In this document: one piece after another, positions 14,130 to 18,162 of the stretch
Position numbering within the stretch: the stretch's first letter is position 1
Layout of the letters: the number at the start of each line of letters is the position of its first letter
Source of the DNA: a bacterium
Lineage (GTDB): Bacteria > Spirochaetota > JAHITG01
NCBI GenBank assembly: GCA_028711675.1
Contig: JAQTRT010000024.1
Location: forward strand, 1 to 18,162
Direction: 5' to 3'
Length of the DNA: 18,162 nucleotides
Made by a program: the position numbers and the translations under genes
Notes under the pieces: generated by a model
Told to the model about the DNA's origin: nothing
The model's input: the letters and a program-made list of their open reading frames with translations, nothing else
Databases searched by the model: none

Positions 14130-14151
14130 TATATACTCAATAAGGTATATA
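14130..14151 (+). promoter_or_regulatory. Putative ArsR-type operator
   Basis: The arms TATATAC (14130-14136) and GTATATA (14145-14151) are perfect complements with an 8-nt spacer, 22 bp in all. It lies between the likely transcription start and the ATG at 14162. Size and position fit a site for the ArsR-family repressor encoded in the same operon, i.e. autoregulation. Confidence 0.5.
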
Positions 14152-14161
14152 GAGAGCAGCC

Positions 14162-14362
14162 ATGAAGGACCGGAAAGCGATCGTGGATGATTATCCTTCC
14201 TGCATGGAATGCGGAGCCTGCAGCCTTAACTGCCCGGCCCGGGCCATTACCCTGACAAAAGGGACCGGATGCCTGTATGCCATCATAAAAGAAGATATCC
14301 TTAAAATATCGCGGAAGAACAAAGGATGCGGCTGCGGGTGCGGGATTTTAAAAGGAGAATAA
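14162..14362 (+). CDS. Small HgcB-like ferredoxin with a single [4Fe-4S] motif
   Basis: 66 residues. Cys14, 17, 20 and 24 form CMECGACSLNCP, a classic C-x2-C-x2-C-x3-CP [4Fe-4S] site. Cys37 lies in GTGCLYAII, and the C-terminus carries KGCGCGCG (Cys56, 58, 60). The layout, a second ferredoxin motif followed by a lone G-x-G-C and a Cys-rich tail, matches the C-terminal half of HgcB, the ferredoxin partner of the mercury-methylation corrinoid protein HgcA. HgcB is normally about 95 residues with two clusters; here the first cluster is missing, and nothing like it lies upstream. No HgcA is present in the window, so mercury methylation is not supported. The neighbouring arsR gene, 5 nt away, suggests metal(loid)-linked expression. 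The Shine-Dalgarno is weak (GAGAG). Confidence 0.8.
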   Translation: MKDRKAIVDDYPSCMECGACSLNCPARAITLTKGTGCLYAIIKEDILKISRKNKGCGCGCGILKGE

Positions 14363-14367
14363 CCCTG

Positions 14368-14682
14368 ATGAAAGACACATGGAAAGATTACACTGAGCTT
14401 GCCGGATTATTTTCCCTCTTCTCCCATCCCGTCCGCCTGAAGATCCTCGACACACTGGCCTCCAGCTGCTCAGGTTCGGGAGAGGGATGCTGCGTCCTTG
14501 ATATGAATAAAAAGATAAGGCTGCCCCAGCCTTATCTCTCCAAACATTTAAAGATACTGAAAGACAAGAAGGTCCTTACATACAAGCGGGCCGGGAACAA
14601 GATCTATTATACTTTTAATAAAAGCAGGCTTCTCAAAGAGCTGACCCGGTATCTGCTGAAATACTCGGATTGCTGCGGATAA
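14368..14682 (+). CDS. ArsR/SmtB-family metal-responsive repressor
   Basis: 104 residues from the ATG at 14368, chosen because AAAGGAG (14351-14357) sits 10 nt upstream; an upstream in-frame start at 14326 would overlap the ferredoxin gene. The winged-helix core is typical of ArsR: LFSLFSHPVRLKILDTL (helices 1-2), LPQPYLSKHLKILKDKKVLT (recognition helix) and a wing with KRAGNKIYYTF. Cysteines sit at SSCSGSGEGCCVLDM, the place of the ELCVCDL metal site of ArsR, and a DCCG pair ends the protein. It likely binds a thiophilic metal or metalloid and releases the operator at 14130-14151 (inference). Which metal is not known. Confidence 0.93.
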   Translation: MKDTWKDYTELAGLFSLFSHPVRLKILDTLASSCSGSGEGCCVLDMNKKIRLPQPYLSKHLKILKDKKVLTYKRAGNKIYYTFNKSRLLKELTRYLLKYSDCCG

Positions 14683-14702
14683 GGGGATTAAAAAGGACCG
14701 GG

Positions 14703-15527
14703 TTACTGCCAGGAACCTTTCCAACCGGAACTTTCCATACTTTTCCCGCCTAACAGATAACTGAACGTAAGCAGGATCTGTATCTGATGAAGTTTAATGC
14801 TCAGATTTTCCGTTGAGGATTCTTTTTTATTGATCTGGTTGAGCATATAACTATAACGGCCCTCGATCCCCAGGATAAACGATTCCCGGTATTTTATCTC
14901 CACGCCGCCGCTGGCCAGAAGACTGTAACTGATCTTTTCCGAAGCATTCTTCCTGTCAACGGTTTGTGTTGCCAGCGCCCCCGTTTCCGTATAATTAACG
15001 GAAGGGACCCTCATCGTACAATCCCCTGAAAACTCGCTCTCGGCATTCATAAGGAATCCTATGCTTCCGCCCGCGCCTAAAAACGGGGATATTCTGCCGG
15101 GTGATTTTAATTTTATCAGGACAGGAAGGTCAATATAATTAAATTTATACAGTTCATATTCATTAAAATCAAAATAAGCCGCGTATATATTATTATACTG
15201 GTCATACGCTACACCGGGAAGAGTATATTTTTTCTTTGCCGTACCGCGTCTGGAATTATACAGGGCATCGATTTCCAGATCAAGATATTCCAACAGGCCG
15301 ATTTTAAACATCAATCCTCCCAGAAGACCTATCTCCGATTCGGGTGAAACAGTGATGCCTTCAAAGCCGGATAATCCCGGCATCCCTATTCCCACACCAC
15401 CCACGACACCGATGGAAAAACCGGATTCTTCCGGATATTGCCCGTCTCCATAAGAAGCCATAAGGGGACATGTTGAAAAGAGGATGATCCACACCAGAAC
15501 GACATTAATTAATTTTACTTTTTTCAC
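14703..15527 (-). CDS. Outer-membrane beta-barrel protein (PorT/OMP_b-brl-like)
   Basis: 274 residues from a GTG with AGGAGG 8 nt upstream. The signal peptide ends at about residue 25 (CPLMA). The mature part begins with a Gly-rich strand, SIGVVGGVGIGMPG, and continues as alternating strands, including YNYIDLPVLIKLKSPGRISP (about 130-150) followed by FLGAGGSIGFL. This pattern is typical of PorT-like outer-membrane barrels. The C-terminus, HQIQILLTFSYLL, is followed by a short polar tail, so the last strand is not at the very end. It starts 23 nt after the TPR lipoprotein gene and is likely cotranscribed with it. Substrate unknown. Confidence 0.85.
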   Translation of the reverse strand: MKKVKLINVVLVWIILFSTCPLMASYGDGQYPEESGFSIGVVGGVGIGMPGLSGFEGITVSPESEIGLLGGLMFKIGLLEYLDLEIDALYNSRRGTAKKKYTLPGVAYDQYNNIYAAYFDFNEYELYKFNYIDLPVLIKLKSPGRISPFLGAGGSIGFLMNAESEFSGDCTMRVPSVNYTETGALATQTVDRKNASEKISYSLLASGGVEIKYRESFILGIEGRYSYMLNQINKKESSTENLSIKLHQIQILLTFSYLLGGKSMESSGWKGSWQ

Positions 15528-15550
15528 GGCCTGAACCTCCTGTGAGCTTT

Positions 15551-16837
15551 CTATAATCCCAGACTCACATAGGAAAAATAGAAATCCTTTTGGGTAAAAT
15601 TATATCCCAACTGGAAATATGACATTTCAAAATAAGCAATGACATCCTCATAGGAATAAGCCAATCCCGCTCCCAGCTCCCCGAAAAAATAAACAGTTGT
15701 TCCGGCATAATAATTATTATTCAGCCATATTTTCCAGATATATTTTTCCGTGCGGAATGTATACGGATCGCTTTTATTATAATAATTATATTTATAACCT
15801 GTATAAAGGAACCAGTAATGATTGATGTAAAAGCCCAAAGAAAGGTCGACGCCGCCGTTACAATAAGATTTCCAGAATGTCCTCTCAGGTTCGGATTCTT
15901 TTAGATACCGGGAAATATAATAAAAAGAAGGTGTTAATTTTATGCCGAACCTTTGATGCACATCCGTAAAAAGACGGAAAGGCACTCCCAGATAAAATTC
16001 TCTGTAATAGGACGCGTATAAATAATGGATATTAAGATCCATACCGTTCAGAACGGATAAATAGTATCTCGCGTACGCACCCCATTCAGAACCCGGGTCA
16101 TAGTAAAGGCCGAATGTCAATTCAGGAGGGCCAAAATATTTATCTTTGGTAAATCCGGGATTGAAATACCTGTTCTTGTACTTGGGATAGAGAGGCTCCT
16201 CATGGTATCTCAATCCAAGCTCAGGGCCTGCATCCTTCGGCGTTTCAGCCAGATGCGATTCCGCATCCATAAAGAGCTCATTTAATTTCTCTCCGTTATC
16301 GTCCCTTAGTGAATAACGGAGATTGTGATTCGAAATGCTCTCTGAATACTCCAGGAATTCTTTGAAATACTTACTGGCATTCTCCTTATCCCCTGTATAA
16401 AAATAAGATTTGGCCAAAAGGTAAAGGATATCGGAATACCGGACTATTTTTTTATCCTGTTCAATGGCCTTATGGAAACTTTTTATGGCATCCTTATAAT
16501 TATTTTTCTCGTACGCTCTTAATCCTTCATAGTAAAGGTCTGCCAGGTCATATTTCTTCTTCTCCGACAGGTCCCAGGTCCTTGTCTTTCTTAGTCGGAA
16601 TGCTTTGGTATTAAATTTCTTTATAAGGCTCCAGACCTCCTTCTCCTCCTGGATCTTGGCTCCGTTCTCCTGCCTGGCTATGACCGTATAATTTCCTTCA
16701 TTATGATCCCTGACATAGACCATAAAGCCCCTGAAATTTTTATTATATTCATATCTGACGATCCTGGGTGTGCAGGAAAAGAACAGGAGCAAGACGGATA
16801 CAAGGACCACTTTCTGCTTCATAAGATTATTTACCAT
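15551..16837 (-). CDS. TPR lipoprotein with beta-rich C-terminal half
   Basis: 428 residues. The ATG at 16837 has AAGAAG about 8 nt upstream; Met6 has no ribosome site. The lipobox is F-F-S-C with Cys22 acylated. Residues about 30-95 are mixed. Residues about 98-169 hold two TPR-like repeats, including AYEKNNYKDAIKSFHKAI and YLLAKSYFYTGDKENASKYF. From about residue 225 the sequence becomes rich in Tyr, Phe and Gly with alternating strands (LTFGLYYDPGSEWGAYARYY, then many similar), ending FSYVSLGL. This looks like an outer-membrane barrel domain. A lipid anchor plus TPR plus barrel is unusual; it may be an anchored protein whose barrel folds in the outer membrane. It precedes the PorT-like barrel gene by 23 nt. 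Family not recognised. Confidence 0.85.
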   Translation of the reverse strand: MVNNLMKQKVVLVSVLLLFFSCTPRIVRYEYNKNFRGFMVYVRDHNEGNYTVIARQENGAKIQEEKEVWSLIKKFNTKAFRLRKTRTWDLSEKKKYDLADLYYEGLRAYEKNNYKDAIKSFHKAIEQDKKIVRYSDILYLLAKSYFYTGDKENASKYFKEFLEYSESISNHNLRYSLRDDNGEKLNELFMDAESHLAETPKDAGPELGLRYHEEPLYPKYKNRYFNPGFTKDKYFGPPELTFGLYYDPGSEWGAYARYYLSVLNGMDLNIHYLYASYYREFYLGVPFRLFTDVHQRFGIKLTPSFYYISRYLKESEPERTFWKSYCNGGVDLSLGFYINHYWFLYTGYKYNYYNKSDPYTFRTEKYIWKIWLNNNYYAGTTVYFFGELGAGLAYSYEDVIAYFEMSYFQLGYNFTQKDFYFSYVSLGL

Positions 16838-16862
16838 ATTTTATTCTTCTTGATATTTTAAA

Positions 16863-16890
16863 TACATAATATATTAAAAAACACAATCAA
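16863..16890 (-). promoter_or_regulatory. Weak promoter candidate for the TPR lipoprotein operon
   Basis: On the minus strand TTGATT (16890-16885), 16 nt, TATGTA (16868-16863). The spacing and T-rich spacer match the other promoters of the window, but both hexamers are poorer. Confidence 0.35.
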
Positions 16891-16910
16891 GAAAAAAAAG
16901 AGTATAACCA

Positions 16911-16986
16911 ATAAAAGAGGTACCGGATCTTAATGTTAAACGTTTGATAAAGTCAGGTTTTACATCAAGAACCGGTATCTTTTATG
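16911..16986. repeat. Long imperfect inverted repeat between divergent genes
   Basis: The left arm (16911-16931) holds ATAAAAGA, TACCGG and TCTT. The right arm (16968-16986) is the reverse complement of the same three blocks. The arms differ by a 2-nt bulge and one mismatch; 18 bp can pair around a 36-nt loop. The right arm ends 7 nt before the -35 of the beta-lactamase promoter. It carries the GGTACCGG core also seen at 2985-3004. Confidence 0.6.
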
Positions 16987-16993
16987 AAATTGG

Positions 16994-17021
16994 TTGACAG
17001 CCTTTTTATTTCTAATATAAT
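16994..17021 (+). promoter_or_regulatory. Consensus sigma70-type promoter of the class D beta-lactamase gene
   Basis: TTGACA (16994-16999), 16-nt spacer, TATAAT (17016-17021). Both hexamers are perfect consensus. A leader of about 35 nt precedes the ATG at 17063. Confidence 0.75.
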
Positions 17022-17062
17022 TGACATGAATTAATTAACAGTACCGGAACGGAGTGTATAAA

Positions 17063-17857
17063 ATGTTAAAACACGGCACCTTTCTCGCTCTATGTCTTCT
17101 CCTGATCATACCTGTATCTTCCAGCGCTCAAGCACCTGAGAAAGCTTTATCCAGGGCTTATGACACGGCTCTTGTCATTTATAACCGTTCCTCGGGTTTG
17201 GTTACTAATTTAAATCCCGTGCTGAGCGCGCGGCGTTTAACCCCGTGTTCCACCTTTAAGATCTACAATACTCTTATCGGGCTGGAACTTGGTTTGATAA
17301 AACGTGCGGACGCCCCATGGTACAAATGGGATGGCGTTCATTACGATATAGACGCGTGGAACCGGAATCTGACGCTCCGCGAGGCGTTCCGCGTATCGGC
17401 CGTGCCTGCTTTCCAGGCCCTGGCGCGGAAGGTCAATTCCAAACGCATGAAAAAGTACATTGAACAGATCAATTACGGATCCAAAGACATCTCGGCCGGC
17501 ATCGATATTTTCTGGCTCGACCGGCCGGAAGTCACTCCCATTATGATCAGCGCCGATGAACAGGTCACGCTGCTGGACAAGCTTCTTGACGGGAAACTGC
17601 CGTTCTCCAAAAAGAATATCGCCATCCTGCGTGACATTATGCAGGTAGTGAAAACCGAAAAAGGCACGCTTTACGGAAAGACAGGAACAGGCAAAATTGC
17701 CGGCGGTAAAGGCGGCATCGGATGGTTCGTGGGATTTCTTGAAAGCGGAAGGGCAACCTATGTATTCGCGTGCAATATTACAGGCGGGAAAGACCCCACA
17801 GGAAAGGCGGCCCGGGCGATCGTGGAAGATCTCTTTAGATCAAAGGATCTTTTATAA
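17063..17857 (+). CDS. Class D (OXA-type) beta-lactamase
   Basis: 264 residues from the ATG at 17063, which has GGAG (17051-17054) 8 nt upstream; a GTG at 17054 overlaps that ribosome site and is less likely. Signal peptide to about residue 22-24 (SSSAQA). Class D motifs are present in order: STFK with nucleophile Ser63 and Lys66 (the Lys that is carboxylated in this class); SAV at 112-114; YGS at 138-140, where YGN is usual; FWL at 150-152; and KTG at 206-208. GWFVGFLE and YVFACNI complete the fold. It is expected to act in the periplasm on beta-lactams. It is chromosomal in context: no integron, transposase or repeat typical of mobile resistance is seen. The spectrum cannot be predicted from sequence reading. 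Confidence 0.92.
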   Translation: MLKHGTFLALCLLLIIPVSSSAQAPEKALSRAYDTALVIYNRSSGLVTNLNPVLSARRLTPCSTFKIYNTLIGLELGLIKRADAPWYKWDGVHYDIDAWNRNLTLREAFRVSAVPAFQALARKVNSKRMKKYIEQINYGSKDISAGIDIFWLDRPEVTPIMISADEQVTLLDKLLDGKLPFSKKNIAILRDIMQVVKTEKGTLYGKTGTGKIAGGKGGIGWFVGFLESGRATYVFACNITGGKDPTGKAARAIVEDLFRSKDLL

Positions 17858-17869
17858 AGAGGCTGCGGG

Positions 17870-18162
17870 CTATTTAATATGGAGTCCTGCATCGAACATA
17901 TCAGAGACCTTCACATCAGGGTGATGGTAGTATTTTCCGTCTACCCGCCAGCAGTGGTGGATGGCCTTTTGGGGGCACCACTCCGCGCAGGCAAGGCACA
18001 TCTCGCAGTGATGAAGCCAAACCGGTTTGTTATTTTTCATTACAATGTTCAGGACAGGACAAACCTTTACACAGACCGCGCAGCCGCTGCATTTTTCATC
18101 AGCGGAAACGCTCTTATCCGTCAACCACATCAATTCATGAAAATCAAGGCCTGTATCTTCCG
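17870..18162 (-). CDS. 2x[4Fe-4S] ferredoxin domain, probably the C-terminus of an EFR1-family protein (5' end off the window)
   Basis: The frame is open to the right edge, so the true start lies outside. An in-frame TTG (18133) or ATG (18130) has no need to be the start. Two ferredoxin motifs are seen: CSGCAVCVKVCP and CEMCLACAEWCP, each C-x2-C-x2-C-x3-CP, able to carry two [4Fe-4S] clusters. The second is followed by QKAIHHCWRVDGKYYHHPDV, which resembles the tail of EFR1-family proteins (flavodoxin domain plus ferredoxin domain). The family name is a recollection from motif layout; the flavodoxin part would be beyond the window. The gene converges on the beta-lactamase gene with a 12-nt gap. 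Confidence 0.8.
   Translation of the reverse strand, partial: EDTGLDFHELMWLTDKSVSADEKCSGCAVCVKVCPVLNIVMKNNKPVWLHHCEMCLACAEWCPQKAIHHCWRVDGKYYHHPDVKVSDMFDAGLHIK

Noticed and set aside
14162..14362. Mercury methylation locus (hgcAB)
   Set aside because: Only an HgcB-like half protein is present; no HgcA corrinoid protein is in the window.
17837..17855. AGATC-AAAG-GATCT hairpin before TTTAT at the end of the beta-lactamase gene
   Set aside because: The stem is 5 bp, within coding sequence and the T-run is short; probably chance.
1..18162. tRNA, rRNA, insertion sequence, phage or integron genes
   Set aside because: I looked for cloverleaf-like tRNA ends, rRNA motifs, transposase or integrase motifs and flanking repeats and saw none.

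Overview
The window looks like chromosome from a diderm (Gram-negative type) bacterium that probably lives anaerobically. The evidence is four predicted outer-membrane beta-barrel proteins, at least two lipoproteins, periplasmic proteins with signal peptides, and several oxygen-sensitive-type proteins: two DUF3795 Cys-rich proteins, an HgcB-like ferredoxin, and a 2x[4Fe-4S] domain like the C-terminus of EFR1-family proteins. The FN3/SUMF1 architecture and envelope-rich content would fit Spirochaetota or an uncultured diderm phylum, but I cannot assign a taxon from sequence reading alone. No tRNA, rRNA, transposase, phage gene or CRISPR array was seen.

Layout. 1-1281 (-): the N-terminal 427 residues of a tandem-GAF signalling protein with the start of a degenerate GGDEF-like domain, cut by the window edge. 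1282-1739: AT-rich regulatory spacer with two good sigma70-type promoters and two inverted repeats. 1740-2829 (+): a DUF3795 protein and a small lipoprotein. 3018-5728 (-): a periplasmic solute-binding protein translationally coupled to a Cache-HAMP-PAS histidine kinase, with no response regulator in view. 6133-8208 (-): a beta-barrel protein followed by a secreted protein with two FN3 domains and a SUMF1-type domain. 8506-14015 (+): the most interesting operon, encoding a second DUF3795 protein, a MacB/LolD-type ATPase, two FtsX-type permeases, a LolA-like periplasmic protein and a DUF1302-like beta-barrel. Together these form a plausible inner membrane-to-outer membrane export line. 14162-14682 (+): a one-cluster HgcB-like ferredoxin and an ArsR-family regulator, with an operator-like inverted repeat over the presumed start of transcription. 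14703-16837 (-): a TPR lipoprotein with a beta-rich C-terminal half and a second beta-barrel. 17063-17857 (+): a class D beta-lactamase. 17870-18162 (-): the C-terminus of a 2x[4Fe-4S] protein running off the right edge.

Two patterns cut across the genes. First, six intergenic regions carry promoters of the form TTGACA, 16 nt, TAT-rich -10, most with a T-rich spacer; the two DUF3795 genes have almost the same promoter. Second, a CCGGTACC/GGTACCGG core recurs in spacers and forms a perfect 20-bp palindrome behind the histidine kinase and a long hairpin between the lipoprotein and beta-lactamase genes. In addition, the kinase gene carries tandem 10-bp repeats, in frame, inside its ATPase domain.

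How the genes might work together: the ABC/LolA-like/barrel operon probably moves a hydrophobic cargo (lipid or lipoprotein) across the envelope, and the solute-binding protein probably feeds or partners the coupled sensor kinase. Both statements are inference from family membership and gene order.
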